Assembly (NCBI RefSeq): GCF_035989305.1
Contig: NZ_CP108514.1
Span: 1,913,501-1,977,500 of the forward strand
Origin: Streptomyces sp. NBC_01233
Lineage (GTDB): Bacteria; Actinomycetota; Actinomycetes; Streptomycetales; Streptomycetaceae
Reading direction: 5' to 3'
Length of the DNA stretch: 64,000 nt
A model generated the notes under the pieces. It did not search any database, was not told the DNA's origin, and saw nothing but the letters and a program-made list of their open reading frames with translations. Within the stretch, counting starts at the first letter, position 1, and each line of letters opens with the position of its first letter. Positions 52,636 through 63,264 of this stretch are shown in pieces. The position numbers were made by a program, and so were the translations under genes.

Positions 52636-53307
52636 TTGTTCCGTACGCGCCTCATCAAAGCCACTGTCGGACCGGTCATGCGCATGATGTTCCGCACCCG
52701 CGTGGAGGGCGTCGAGAACATCCCCGGCGACGGACCGGTGATCCTGGCGGGCAACCACCTCACCTTCATCGACTCCATGATCCTTCCGCTGGTCTGCGAC
52801 CGTACGGTCCACTTCATCGGCAAGGACGAGTACGTGACGGGCAAGGGCGTCAAGGGGCGCGCCATGGCCTGGTTCTTCACCGGGGCCGGCATGATCCCCG
52901 TGGACCGTGACGGGGCCAACGGCGGGGTCGCGGCCCTGATGACCGGCCGCCGGATCCTCGAAGAGGGCAAGATCTTCGGCATCTACCCCGAGGGCACCCG
53001 CTCCCCCGACGGCCGGCTCTACCGCGGCCGCACCGGCATCGCCCGCCTGACCCTGATGACCGGCGCCCCCGTGGTCCCGTTCGCGATGATCGGCACCGAC
53101 AAGCTCCAGCCCGGCGGCGCCGGCATGCCACGCCCCGGCCGCGTCACCGTCCGCTTCGGCGAGCCGATGGAGTTCTCCCGCTACGAGGGCATGGACCGCG
53201 ACCGCTACGTGCTGCGCGCCGTCACCGACTCGGTGATGGCCGAGGTCATGCGGCTCTCGGGGCAGGAGTACGTGGACATGTACGCCACCAAGGCGAAGGC
53301 CGCGTAG
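52636..53307 (+). CDS. plsC: 1-acylglycerol-3-phosphate acyltransferase (PlsC family)
   Basis: 223 residues with the acyltransferase boxes NHLTFIDSMIL (HX4D), KDEYVTGKGVKG, GMIPVDRDG and YPEGTRSPDGRLYRG. It adds the second acyl chain to make phosphatidic acid. TTG start with GGAGG upstream (GGAGGGCCCACG-TTG). A hydrophobic N-terminal segment suggests membrane association. Confidence 0.9.
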   Translation: MFRTRLIKATVGPVMRMMFRTRVEGVENIPGDGPVILAGNHLTFIDSMILPLVCDRTVHFIGKDEYVTGKGVKGRAMAWFFTGAGMIPVDRDGANGGVAALMTGRRILEEGKIFGIYPEGTRSPDGRLYRGRTGIARLTLMTGAPVVPFAMIGTDKLQPGGAGMPRPGRVTVRFGEPMEFSRYEGMDRDRYVLRAVTDSVMAEVMRLSGQEYVDMYATKAKAA

Positions 53308-53321
53308 CCCCGCCCGCCCCG

Positions 53322-54797
53322 CTACTGACGCTGGAGTGACCGGCTGACGCCCGCCGCCGTGGTGGTGGCGAGGATCCAGCCGGTCACGATCAGCAGGTAC
53401 GACAGCCACTGGTGCCAGCCGCCCGGCGCGAAGGCCGCCTCCTGGCCGAAACTGACGATCGGCACCATCAGGTCGATCGTGTAGAAGACCGCGTTGAAGT
53501 CCGGCGCCTCCCCCGCCTTCAAGGCGCGCGGGGGGTCGATCCCGTACGCGATCGACCCGGTCATCAGCAGGGCCACCAGCCAGCCCGCCGCACGCAGCGG
53601 CCGGAAGCCGTAGCCGACGGTCGCGTCCTGGAGCAGGCCCCACGCCCGGGCGGCCCGGGGCAGGGTGTGACGGTGCCTGCGCAGCTTCGCGAGCTGGACG
53701 GTCCGGGCGGCCGCCTCGTCGCCCGCCGTACGGTAGGCCGCCGCGAGCTGTTCGTAGGCGTACGTGAGGTAGCCGGACTCCTCCCGCTCCAGGGCGGGCA
53801 GCCGCTGCTCGGCGGGGAGGTGCGGGGCGAGGGTGCGGTAGGTCAGGCCGTCGATGGCGATCCGCTCGGGCCAGGCCTCCGGGTCGATGTGGAGCAGCTC
53901 GACGGTGGACCGGCGTAGGTTCACATCGCCCCGGATCGTTTCGCAGCGGCGCAGCCACAGCTCGCCTATGGCGCAGCTGGAGGCGCGCAGGGCGGTTCCG
54001 TCCGGGTTGGCGAGGTCGGCACGGGAGAGGTTGGCCTGGCCGGGTATCCGGGAGCCGGTGAGGTTGAGCATTCCGCGGGCCTGTATCCGGTGCGCGCGCA
54101 GGTCGGTGCCGACAGTCAGGTTCTCGGCGTGCAGGGCGATCCCGCCCGGGGCGAGCAGCCGGGCGCGGTCGAGCTGGATCTGGCCGCCGACGGTGGCCCC
54201 GTTGAGGCGGAGCTGGCCGTGCACGGTCAGGTCGTTCGCGATGATGTCGGTGTCGACCTCGACGTGGTTGAGCTGGAGCGGGGGCTCGTCCGCCTCCTCG
54301 CCGGCCGTGGGGCCGATCACGGCCCCCTGGAGGAAGAGGCCCCCGGATATCTTGGAGCCCTGCAGCCGGACGGGGCCGACGATCCGGCAGTTGGACAGGC
54401 GCAGGACCACGTCGACGCGCAGCGTGGAAGCGGTCAGGCCGGGCAGCGTGGAGTAGCCGAGGACCAGGGCGCGCAACTGGGCCCCGTACATCAGGGGCTT
54501 GCGCTCGAACCAGCAGTCACGCAGCCGGATGGGGTGGTCGATGACGGCGTAGCGCAGGTCGAGCTTGCCCACGATCTTCGCGCCCTTGACCTTGAGGCCG
54601 GGGACCCGGCCCTCCACGACGGGGCAGGCGCCCAGCAGGATGGCCCGCAGCACCTCCGCGCGCAGGGTGCGGTCGAGGCCCCAGTCGGCTCCGTCGACGG
54701 AGCTGTCCTCGGGGGCGGCGCGGAAGTCGACCCCGTCGCCGCGCGGGAAGGCCTCCCAGACGCGGCGTTCCGCCGGGGTCAGATCGTTGATCTCCAT
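53322..54797 (-). CDS. Pentapeptide-like beta-helix protein with C-terminal membrane domain
   Basis: 491 residues. Residues about 60-310 consist of repeating short units around L/V-x-L-x-x-A/S (LRLNGATVGGQIQLDRARLL; LNLTGSRIPGQANLSRADLA), predicted to form a right-handed beta-helix. The last about 110 residues carry three hydrophobic helices (PLRAAGWLVALLMTGSIAYGI; WHQWLSYLLIVTGWILATTTAA). There is no signal peptide, so the helix part is likely cytoplasmic. Often mis-named oxidoreductase; function is unknown. Confidence 0.8.
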   Translation of the reverse strand: MEINDLTPAERRVWEAFPRGDGVDFRAAPEDSSVDGADWGLDRTLRAEVLRAILLGACPVVEGRVPGLKVKGAKIVGKLDLRYAVIDHPIRLRDCWFERKPLMYGAQLRALVLGYSTLPGLTASTLRVDVVLRLSNCRIVGPVRLQGSKISGGLFLQGAVIGPTAGEEADEPPLQLNHVEVDTDIIANDLTVHGQLRLNGATVGGQIQLDRARLLAPGGIALHAENLTVGTDLRAHRIQARGMLNLTGSRIPGQANLSRADLANPDGTALRASSCAIGELWLRRCETIRGDVNLRRSTVELLHIDPEAWPERIAIDGLTYRTLAPHLPAEQRLPALEREESGYLTYAYEQLAAAYRTAGDEAAARTVQLAKLRRHRHTLPRAARAWGLLQDATVGYGFRPLRAAGWLVALLMTGSIAYGIDPPRALKAGEAPDFNAVFYTIDLMVPIVSFGQEAAFAPGGWHQWLSYLLIVTGWILATTTAAGVSRSLQRQ

Positions 54798-54867
54798 CGC
54801 CGGGATGGTGTCCCGCAGTTCTACGAACTGTCAACTCCGGCCGGAACAGCACCCCTTCGGCGGGACG

Positions 54868-56412
54868 TCAGTGCTCGGTGCCGTCCTGGAGCCGCTGGCC
54901 CTTCAGCAGGAACCAGGCGGCCGCGGCGGTGACCAGCAGCACGGCCGCACCGACGCCGGAGGCGAGGCGCAGGCCGTCGACGAAGGCGTCCTGGGCGGCG
55001 CCCACCATCTGCGTGGCGGTGGCCGGGTCCAGTGACCTGGCGGCCTCGACCGCGCCGCCCAGGGATTCGTGCGCGGCGTCGGCCACCGGCCCGGCGGCGC
55101 CGGCCGGGGCGGTGAAGCCCTGGTAGACACCGGTGACGATGGAGCCGAGCAGGGCGATGCCGAGGGCGGCGCCGAGTTCGTACGCGGTCTCGGAGACCGC
55201 GGAGGCCGAACCGGCCTGCTCCTTGGGCACGCTGGAGAGGATCACGTCGGCGGTGACGGTGAAGGAGAAGCCGGCGCCGAGGCCGACGACGAGCAGGGCC
55301 ACGCCGAGCAGCGGGTAGCCGGTCTCCTTGTGGATCACGGTCAGGACGGCCAGGGCCAGGCCGATGGCGCCGAGGCCGCCGGCCACGACGGACCGTACGG
55401 AGTACCTGCGGGCGTAGTTGCCCGCGATCAGGCCGGTGACCACCGCGCCGACGGCGGCGGGCAGTTCCGCGAGGCCGGCCTCCAGCGGCCCGCGTCCCTG
55501 AACGAGCTGGAGGAACTGCGAGAGGAAGAAGACCAGTCCGGAGAGGCCGAAGACGGTGAGCAGGTCGGCGAGGACCGCGCCGGAGAAGCCGCGGTGCTTG
55601 AAGAGCCGCATGTCGAGCAGCGGGGACGGCAGGGTGAACTGGCGGCGGACGAAGGCGTACAGGGCGCCCGCGCCGAGCCCCGCGGTGGCCACGACCTCCC
55701 AGGTGAGGCCGTGGGTGGCGACTTCCTTGACGGCGTAGACCACAGCGATGACGCCGACGAGCGAGAGGCCGACGCTGACCAGGTCCCAGGGGCCCGCGAC
55801 CGGGTTCTTGGACTCGGGAAGCAGCTTGATGCCGACGAGGACCAGGGCGATCATCACGGGGAGGTTGATGAGGAAGACCGAGCCCCACCAGAAGTGCTGG
55901 AGCAGGGCTCCGCCGACGACCGGGCCGACGGCCGCGCCGGCGGAGGCGGTGGCGCCCCAGATGCCGATGGCGAGGCTGCGCTCCTTGGGGTCGTGGAAGA
56001 TGTTGCGGATCAGCGCGAGGGTGGACGGCATCAGGGTGGCGCCCGCCACGCCGAGCAGGGCCCGGGCGACGATCATCATCTCGGGGCTGGTCGCGTAGGC
56101 GTTGAGGACCGAGACGGCGCCGAAGGCGGTGGCGCCGACGAGGAGCAGCTTCTTGCGGCCGATGCGGTCGCCGAGACTGCCCATCGACACGAGGAGTCCG
56201 GCGATGACGAAGGAGTAGATGTCGCCTATCCACAGCAGTTGGGTGCCGGACGGCTTGAGGTCCTCGCTGAGGGAGGGGGTGGCGAGGCCGAGTACGGTGG
56301 CGTCCACCGCGACCAGCAGCACGGCCAGGACGAGCACGGAGAGCGCGAGCCAGCGCCCCTTGCCCTTCTCCTCCGTCCCCGTCTGCCTGCTCAGCTGTTC
56401 GGTACGGCTCAT
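54868..56412 (-). CDS. DHA2-family major facilitator drug transporter
   Basis: 514 residues, about 14 membrane helices. VDATVLGLATPSLSEDL in helix 1, GSLGDRIGRKKLLL (MFS motif A) and ARALLGVAGATLMPSTLALI are typical of DHA2 quinolone/antiseptic exporters. The ATG overlaps the TetR stop by 4 bases (ATGA) and has GGAG six bases upstream. It is controlled with, and probably by, the adjacent TetR protein. Confidence 0.93.
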   Translation of the reverse strand: MSRTEQLSRQTGTEEKGKGRWLALSVLVLAVLLVAVDATVLGLATPSLSEDLKPSGTQLLWIGDIYSFVIAGLLVSMGSLGDRIGRKKLLLVGATAFGAVSVLNAYATSPEMMIVARALLGVAGATLMPSTLALIRNIFHDPKERSLAIGIWGATASAGAAVGPVVGGALLQHFWWGSVFLINLPVMIALVLVGIKLLPESKNPVAGPWDLVSVGLSLVGVIAVVYAVKEVATHGLTWEVVATAGLGAGALYAFVRRQFTLPSPLLDMRLFKHRGFSGAVLADLLTVFGLSGLVFFLSQFLQLVQGRGPLEAGLAELPAAVGAVVTGLIAGNYARRYSVRSVVAGGLGAIGLALAVLTVIHKETGYPLLGVALLVVGLGAGFSFTVTADVILSSVPKEQAGSASAVSETAYELGAALGIALLGSIVTGVYQGFTAPAGAAGPVADAAHESLGGAVEAARSLDPATATQMVGAAQDAFVDGLRLASGVGAAVLLVTAAAAWFLLKGQRLQDGTEH

Positions 56413-56960
56413 TTCTCCACACTCCGTCTGACGCCACCGAGCAGCAGCTCGGTGATCATGTACTGAAAGTCCTTGGCTGCGACCCGGCCGTCCATGACGG
56501 CCCAGGCGCAGCTGCCGATGAGGCCGTAGAGGGCCTCGGTGAGCCAGGCCGGGCTCAGGTCGATCCGGATGTCGCCCTCTTGCTGGCCGCGCCGGAACAG
56601 GGCGGTGACGCGGGCGTCGAGCCGGGCCCATCCCTCGTGGATCTCGTCGCCTTCGAACAACTGGTTCTCGGTGACGAGGAAGGCCAGCAGTTCGGCGTTG
56701 GGCTCGGCCTGTGCGACGAGGCGTCTGAGCGCCTCCACGGCCGTGTCCTCGTCGAGGCGGGCGTTGTCGAACGCCACCTCGAACTCCCGGATGCCGAGTT
56801 CTTCGAGGGCCCGTACGAGGGCGTCGCGCCCGGCGAAGTGCCGGTGGAGGGTCGCGCGCCCGATCCCTGCGGCGCGGGCGACCTCGTCCATCGTGGCGGT
56901 CGATTTGCGGGAGAGCAGGGCGGCGGCGTCGCGGAGCACCTGGTCACGGTCCATGGCCAT
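56409..56960 (-). CDS. TetR-family repressor
   Basis: 183 residues. The N-terminal helix-turn-helix is MDEVARAAGIGRATLHRHFAGRDAL (about residues 24-48), and the remainder is an all-helical ligand domain. I start at the ATG at 56960 (MAMDRDQ); a TATGCT -10 ends six bases before it, suggesting a leaderless transcript. An upstream ATG at 56987 would read through the operator. It is first in a two-gene operon with the exporter. Confidence 0.93.
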   Translation of the reverse strand: MAMDRDQVLRDAAALLSRKSTATMDEVARAAGIGRATLHRHFAGRDALVRALEELGIREFEVAFDNARLDEDTAVEALRRLVAQAEPNAELLAFLVTENQLFEGDEIHEGWARLDARVTALFRRGQQEGDIRIDLSPAWLTEALYGLIGSCAWAVMDGRVAAKDFQYMITELLLGGVRRSVEK

Positions 56961-56965
56961 GAGAC

Positions 56966-56999
56966 AAGCATACCCCAAATGAGACATCACTGTCTCATT
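56966..56999 (-). promoter_or_regulatory. TetR operator and promoter
   Basis: AATGAGACA-TCAC-TGTCTCATT (56978-56999), a perfect 9-bp inverted repeat. It overlaps a -35-like GAGACA placed 18 bp from the -10 TATGCT. A further TGAGACA half-site lies at 56960-56966. This is the expected site for autoregulation by the adjacent TetR protein. Confidence 0.8.
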
Positions 57000-57049
57000 C
57001 TCGCGGAAAATGGGCTGCCTCACGGGCAGCCGGAAGGGAATCTGACCCG

Positions 57050-57565
57050 ATGAAGCCACTGCTGCTGATCGATGTCGACGGACCGCTGAACCCCTACGCG
57101 GCCAAGGCCCAGCGCCGCCCCGAGGGCTACACCACCCACCGGATGAGGCCGACGGGCTGGAGGGAGGCGGAGAGCGCGAAGCCGCTGCGGGTCTGGCTGA
57201 ATCCCGCCCACGGGGAGGAACTGCTCGCACTGGCGGACGCGTACGAACTCGTGTGGGCCACGACCTGGAAGGACGAGGCGAACGACTGGATAGGCCCCCA
57301 CCTCGGCCTGCCCCGGCTCCCCTTCATCGACTGGCCGTCGATGCACGGCCGCGCACCGCGCGGCACCTTCTGGAAGACCCAGTACGTCCTGGAGTACGCG
57401 GGCGGGCGTCCCTTCGCCTGGATCGACGACGACATCGGCGCCATGGACCACGAGTACGTCGAACAGCACCACCCGGCGCACGCACTGCTGCTGCGCATCG
57501 ACGAGCAGATCGGCCTGACCGGGGAGGACTTCGACACCCTGGCGAACTGGGCGGACCCACTGTGA
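57050..57565 (+). CDS. HAD-like hydrolase domain protein
   Basis: 171 residues. The N-terminal LLLIDVDGPLNPY carries the HAD nucleophile/acid pair DxD. ELVWATTWKDEAN supplies the motif II Thr, and FAWIDDDIGAMDHEY the acidic motif IV. It resembles the stand-alone HAD domains related to the Swiss Army Knife RNA-repair group, but here there is no RNA ligase or kinase partner. Likely a phosphatase of unknown substrate. Confidence 0.82.
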   Translation: MKPLLLIDVDGPLNPYAAKAQRRPEGYTTHRMRPTGWREAESAKPLRVWLNPAHGEELLALADAYELVWATTWKDEANDWIGPHLGLPRLPFIDWPSMHGRAPRGTFWKTQYVLEYAGGRPFAWIDDDIGAMDHEYVEQHHPAHALLLRIDEQIGLTGEDFDTLANWADPL

Positions 57566-57799
57566 TTCGATGACTACTACCCGTGCCCGTCCGGACGATG
57601 CACAGTCGTCAACGGACCGCGCCGGAAAATCCCCCATCGAACGAACGCTCCCCCTTCCGGAGGCCCTGATCATTTGGAGTGACCGTGCCCGCAAGACCTT
57701 TCCCGGCCGGTGCGTGAAGCGGGAGGCTCCTCTCCCGTGAGCCCTTACCCGGGGCGGGTTCACCTGCACTGAGTCCATCTTTTCGGCAGGGAGAGAACC

Positions 57800-58222
57800 A
57801 TGAACGCATCGAAGAAGCTGGCCCTCGGGGCCACGGCGTTGGCACTGACGGTCGGCGGCGCGGTCGCCGTGTCCTCGGCGTCGGCCGAGCCGCACCAGGC
57901 GGCCCGGGCGGCGGCCACCACCACCGCCTGGGCCAAGGTCTCCGCGAACGGGCAGATCCTGGGCGGGCAGGGCATCACCGGGATCAACAAGTTCGGCATC
58001 GGCCGCTACAACATCACCACGTCGTCCGGCCTCAACGGATGCGCCCTCCTGGGCACCATCAACAGCAACGGCGGGAACGACCCCGGACCGGGCAGCTCGT
58101 CCATCCTGGTCGGCCAGGTGAACGGGAACACCCTCTTCATCCGCACCGCGACCCCGTCCGCGGGCGGCACCGCGGCCGTCGACAGCGACCGGCCGTTCTC
58201 CCTCGGCATCGTCTGCCCGTAA
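57800..58222 (+). CDS. Small secreted protein
   Basis: 140 residues, ATG behind GGGAGAG. Sec signal MNASKKLALGATALALTVGG with a likely cut near SSASA. The mature part is Gly/Asn/Ser-rich with two Cys residues (LNGCALLG and GIVCP), likely one disulfide. No known domain. Similar short secreted proteins are common in Streptomyces. The gap 57566-57799 shows no other gene. Confidence 0.78.
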   Translation: MNASKKLALGATALALTVGGAVAVSSASAEPHQAARAAATTTAWAKVSANGQILGGQGITGINKFGIGRYNITTSSGLNGCALLGTINSNGGNDPGPGSSSILVGQVNGNTLFIRTATPSAGGTAAVDSDRPFSLGIVCP

Positions 58223-58229
58223 CGCCGAA

Positions 58230-58261
58230 GGGGCGGGGGAGCCCATCCGCTCCCCCGCCCC
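58230..58261. terminator. Bidirectional terminator between secreted-protein gene and argH
   Basis: GGGGCGGGGGAGC / GCTCCCCCGCCCC, 13-bp perfect stem, 6-base loop, between convergent genes. Confidence 0.75.
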
Positions 58262-58276
58262 CGGCCACGCTCGGGA

Positions 58277-59716
<1,440 letters not shown>

Positions 59717-59758
59717 TCAGGACTGCATGGCCTGTACGGCATGCTTTTCGGATGTGAA

Positions 59759-59794
59759 ACCGCCTCCCCGCCGCGGAGGAAACGGGGAGGCGGT
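59759..59794 (-). terminator. Hairpin between argG and argH
   Basis: ACCGCCTCCCCG / CGGGGAGGCGGT, 12-bp perfect stem with a 12-base loop, 18 bases after the argG stop. It may terminate argG transcripts or partly attenuate read-through into argH. Confidence 0.65.
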
Positions 59795-59811
59795 CACGTA
59801 CTGCTGATCGG

Positions 59812-61005
59812 TCAGGCGAGGTCGCGCCGCGCCGCGATCTTCGAGGAGAGGCCGAAGATCTCGATGAAGCCCTGGGCCTTGGACTGGTCGAAGGTGTCGC
59901 CCGAGTCGTAGGTCGCGAGGTTGAAGTCGTACAGCGACTCGTCCGACCTCCGGCCGGTGACGACGGCGCGGCCGCCGTGCAGCGTCATCCGGATGTCACC
60001 GGTGACGTGCTGGTTGGCCTCGTTGATGAAGCCGTCCAGCGCCCGCTTGAGCGGGGAGAACCACAGGCCGTCGTAGACCATCTCGCCCCAGCGCTGCTCG
60101 ACCTGCCGCTTGTAGCGGGCCAGCTCGCGCTCGACGGTGACGTTCTCCAGCTCCTGGTGGGCGGTGATCAGCGCGATCGCACCCGGGGCCTCGTACACCT
60201 CACGGGACTTGATGCCCACGAGACGGTCCTCGACGATGTCGATCCGGCCGATGCCGTGGGCGCCGGCGCGGTCGTTGAGCTGCTGGATCGCCTGGAGCAC
60301 GGTGACGGGCTTGCCGTCGATGGCGACCGGGACGCCCTCCTTGAAGGAGATGACGACCTCGTCGGCCTCGCGCGGCAGGGCCGGGTTCGAGGTGTACTCG
60401 TAGATGTCCTCGATCGGGGCGTTCCAGATGTCCTCCAGGAAGCCCGTCTCGACGGCGCGCCCGAAGACGTTCTGGTCGATGGAGTACGGGGACTTCTTGG
60501 TGGTCGCGATCGGGAGCTGCTTCTCCTCGCAGAAGGCGATCGCCTTGTCACGGGTCATCGCGTAGTCGCGGACGGGGGCGATGCACTTGAGGTCCGGGGC
60601 GAGGGCGACGATGCCCGCCTCGAAGCGGACCTGGTCGTTGCCCTTGCCGGTGCAGCCGTGGGCGACGGTCGTGGCGCCGTGCTTCTTGGCGGCGGCGACC
60701 AGGTGCTTGACGATGGCCGGCCGGGAGAGCGCCGAGACCAGCGGGTACCGGTCCATGTAGAGGGCGTTCGCCTTGATCGCCGGGAGGCAGTACTCGTTGG
60801 CGAACTCGTCGGAGGCGTCGGCGACCTCGGCCTCGACCGCACCGCAGTCGAGCGCGCGCTTGCGGATGACGTCCAGGTCCTCGCCGCCCTGGCCGACGTC
60901 CACGGCAACGGCGATGACCTCGGCGCCCGTCTCCTCGGCGATCCAGCCGATGGCGACGGAGGTGTCCAGGCCGCCCGAGTAGGCGAGTACGACGCGCTCG
61001 GTCAC
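59812..61005 (-). CDS. argG: Argininosuccinate synthase
   Basis: 397 residues from the GTG at 61005, behind AAGGAG (an ATG at 61026 is possible but lacks a ribosome site). [18 protein letters not shown] is the ATP PP-loop. [14 protein letters not shown] and [15 protein letters not shown] are conserved substrate-site segments. It condenses citrulline with aspartate. Directly upstream of argH; in Streptomyces coelicolor, from memory, argG lies elsewhere. Confidence 0.95.
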   Translation of the reverse strand: MTERVVLAYSGGLDTSVAIGWIAEETGAEVIAVAVDVGQGGEDLDVIRKRALDCGAVEAEVADASDEFANEYCLPAIKANALYMDRYPLVSALSRPAIVKHLVAAAKKHGATTVAHGCTGKGNDQVRFEAGIVALAPDLKCIAPVRDYAMTRDKAIAFCEEKQLPIATTKKSPYSIDQNVFGRAVETGFLEDIWNAPIEDIYEYTSNPALPREADEVVISFKEGVPVAIDGKPVTVLQAIQQLNDRAGAHGIGRIDIVEDRLVGIKSREVYEAPGAIALITAHQELENVTVERELARYKRQVEQRWGEMVYDGLWFSPLKRALDGFINEANQHVTGDIRMTLHGGRAVVTGRRSDESLYDFNLATYDSGDTFDQSKAQGFIEIFGLSSKIAARRDLA

Positions 61006-61020
61006 GGGTTTCTCCTTACG

Positions 61021-61070
61021 GTGCATTCAACGACAGGCATAACTATGCACTACTCCGTATGTTTCGTCAA
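61021..61070 (-). promoter_or_regulatory. argG promoter with ARG-box-like sites
   Basis: TTGACG (61065-61070), 17-bp spacer, CATAGT (61042-61047). The -10 lies within TGCATAGTTATGC, an AT-rich near-palindrome (61037-61049), and a second TGAATGCAC-like half lies at 61022-61030. This fits ArgR binding that blocks the promoter, but the boxes match the consensus only in part. Confidence 0.6.
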
Positions 61071-61189
61071 TCGAGTCGTGCGCGTGCCGCGACTGGCGTC
61101 CACACGCCCAGCCTGACCTGCGGATATATGGGAGGCGAGTCGGCAGCGCGATTGCCTACGATCAGCGGCAACGACCACGAGGGGGACAC

Positions 61190-62674
61190 ATGAGCGCCGG
61201 ATCGCAGGGCGAAAGACGGGCCGGGCGCGCGTGCGCGCAGCGGCTGACGGGCACGGCGCCGGACGAGACCGGGTTCCCGCTCCCCGAGGGCGCGGCGGCC
61301 GAGTGGATCGATTTCGACCACGAGGTCCGCCGGATCCACCGCTGGTCGTACGTGCCCCCCGGCAGCGGGGCGGCGCAGGCCGTGCGGCTGTGCCATCCCG
61401 ACGGCCGGGTCCGCGAGGCGGCGCTGCGCGAGCCGGAGCCGGTACCCGAACTCGTCGCGATCCGGTGCGCGGACTGGGTACCGGCCGTACAGAAGCGGGC
61501 CCGGCGGCTGCTGGTCGCAGCCCTGGCCGGCGACCCCGCGGGCACGCTGCGCCGGCTGACCCCGATCGTGTTGCGGCTGGGCCGGCGCGAACAGGGCGCG
61601 TGGGCGATGGAGTTGTTCCGGGCCGTGCTGCGCGGCGAGCCGGTGGCCGCGGACACGTCCTGGTGGGATCTACGGTCGTCGCGGGGCATCCTGCTCCTGG
61701 GCGACACCGCCGAGTTCCTCGGCGAGCTGCGCGGCAGCGCCGACCTGCCGACCCGGCGGTACGCCGCGCGGCTGACCCTCGACGCCGGGCTGCTCGGCCT
61801 CCGGGAGCTGGCCCGGCTGGCCGCCGGCGAGCACGACCCCGCGGCGGCCCGGCTGTGGACGGACGCCGCGCTGGCGGCCATGGCCGCCGACGGGCCGGAC
61901 GACGGGGCGATCGACACGCTGATCGGCGCGCGCACCCCGATGGTCCGCTCCGCCGGAATCACCACCCTGCGCCGGGCCGGGCGGGCCGCCGAGGCCGCCG
62001 ACCACCTCGCCGACCGCTCCGGGATCGTCCGGGCCTGCGCCCGCTGGCTGGTCCGCCAGGACGGCGGCGACCCGTACCCCTCCTGCCGCGAACGGCTGGC
62101 CGACCCCGTACGCGTGACCCCCTACGCCGTGACCGGCTTCGCCGAGTGCGCCAGGCGCGAGGACGCGCCGCTGCTGCGCACCCTGCTGGAGCACCCCGCC
62201 GGTCCGGTGCGGGCCGCCGCCGTCGCCGGGCTGCGCCTGCTGGACACCGCGGACGACGAACTGCTGCTGCCCCTGCTGGACGACCCGTCGCCGGCGGTGG
62301 CCCGCGAGGCCGCCCGCAGTCTCGGCCCCTCGGCCGGGCAGCTGCCCGCCGACTGGCTGCTGGCCCGCGTCGCGCCCGAGCAGCCGCTGCACACCCGCCG
62401 GGCCGCCTACCGACTGCTGTTCGCGCGGGGCGGTATAAACGGGCTGCGGGCCTCCGTGGATCTTCTGTCCGACGAGGACGCGGGGTTGCGGCGGCTCGCC
62501 GGGCAACGCCTCGGGAGCCTGTGGTCCCCCTACCGGCCGCCCGCCCTTCCGATCCGGGATCCGGAGGTCGGCGCCCTGCTGGACCGCTGCACCGGAGTGT
62601 TCAGCGACCACGTCCTGCAGCGGATGCGCTCACAGCTCGGGCTCCCCCGTGCGACCACGACGGAGGGATACTGA
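61190..62674 (+). CDS. HEAT-repeat protein
   Basis: 494 residues, ATG behind GAGGGGG. From about residue 190 to 400 there are repeated helical pairs with the HEAT pattern (TPMVRSAGITTLRRAGRAAEA; PAGPVRAAAVAGLRLLDTADD; SPAVAREAARSLGP). The N-terminus is basic and Arg-rich. HEAT arrays usually bind proteins or DNA; partners are unknown. It overlaps nothing and precedes the flavin-fold gene by 5 bp. Confidence 0.82.
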   Translation: MSAGSQGERRAGRACAQRLTGTAPDETGFPLPEGAAAEWIDFDHEVRRIHRWSYVPPGSGAAQAVRLCHPDGRVREAALREPEPVPELVAIRCADWVPAVQKRARRLLVAALAGDPAGTLRRLTPIVLRLGRREQGAWAMELFRAVLRGEPVAADTSWWDLRSSRGILLLGDTAEFLGELRGSADLPTRRYAARLTLDAGLLGLRELARLAAGEHDPAAARLWTDAALAAMAADGPDDGAIDTLIGARTPMVRSAGITTLRRAGRAAEAADHLADRSGIVRACARWLVRQDGGDPYPSCRERLADPVRVTPYAVTGFAECARREDAPLLRTLLEHPAGPVRAAAVAGLRLLDTADDELLLPLLDDPSPAVAREAARSLGPSAGQLPADWLLARVAPEQPLHTRRAAYRLLFARGGINGLRASVDLLSDEDAGLRRLAGQRLGSLWSPYRPPALPIRDPEVGALLDRCTGVFSDHVLQRMRSQLGLPRATTTEGY

Positions 62675-62679
62675 TCACC

Positions 62680-63261
62680 ATGGGAAAACTGCACGACCGA
62701 ATAGACGCCCGCCTGCGCGAGTTCATCGAAGAGCAGCCGGTCTTCTTCACCGCGACCGCCCCCCTGGCGGGTGACGGTCACGTCAACCTGTCCCCCAAGG
62801 GTCGCGCCGGGACCCTCGTGGTCATCGACGAACAGACGCTCGCCTACCTGGACTTCGGCGGCAGTGGCGCCGAGACCATCGCGCACGTCCGCGAGAACGG
62901 CCGGATCACCCTCATGTGGTGCGCGTTCAGCGGCCCGCCGAACATCGTGCGCATCCACGGCGAGGGCGAGGCGGTCTTCCGCGACGACCCGCGCTGGGCC
63001 GAGCTGATCGCCCTGTTCGGCGAGGCCGACGGACCCGCGGCGCGGGCGATCATCCTCGTCCGCGCGTGCCGGATCGCCGATGTCTGCGGGTACGCCGTCC
63101 CCCTGATGGAGTACCAGGGCGAGCGCACCCTCCATGCGGAGTACTTCGGCCGCAAGACGGACGAGGAGTTCGCCGCGTACTGCGAGAAGAAGGAGTTCAT
63201 CGGAACGAGCGTCGACGGCCTGCCTGCGCTGCCTCTGCCCCTTCCGCCCCGTACCGTCTGA
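62680..63261 (+). CDS. Pyridoxamine 5'-phosphate oxidase-fold flavoprotein
   Basis: 193 residues. IEEQPVFFTATAPLAGDGHVNLSPKG is the split-barrel N-terminus typical of PNPOx-like (FMN or F420) proteins. LAYLDFGGSGAETIAHVRENGRITLMWC continues it. The Tyr/Pro-rich C-terminus LPLPLPPRTV is probably disordered. The reaction is unknown. It is translated 5 bp after the HEAT gene. Confidence 0.85.
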   Translation: MGKLHDRIDARLREFIEEQPVFFTATAPLAGDGHVNLSPKGRAGTLVVIDEQTLAYLDFGGSGAETIAHVRENGRITLMWCAFSGPPNIVRIHGEGEAVFRDDPRWAELIALFGEADGPAARAIILVRACRIADVCGYAVPLMEYQGERTLHAEYFGRKTDEEFAAYCEKKEFIGTSVDGLPALPLPLPPRTV

Positions 63262-63264
63262 CAT

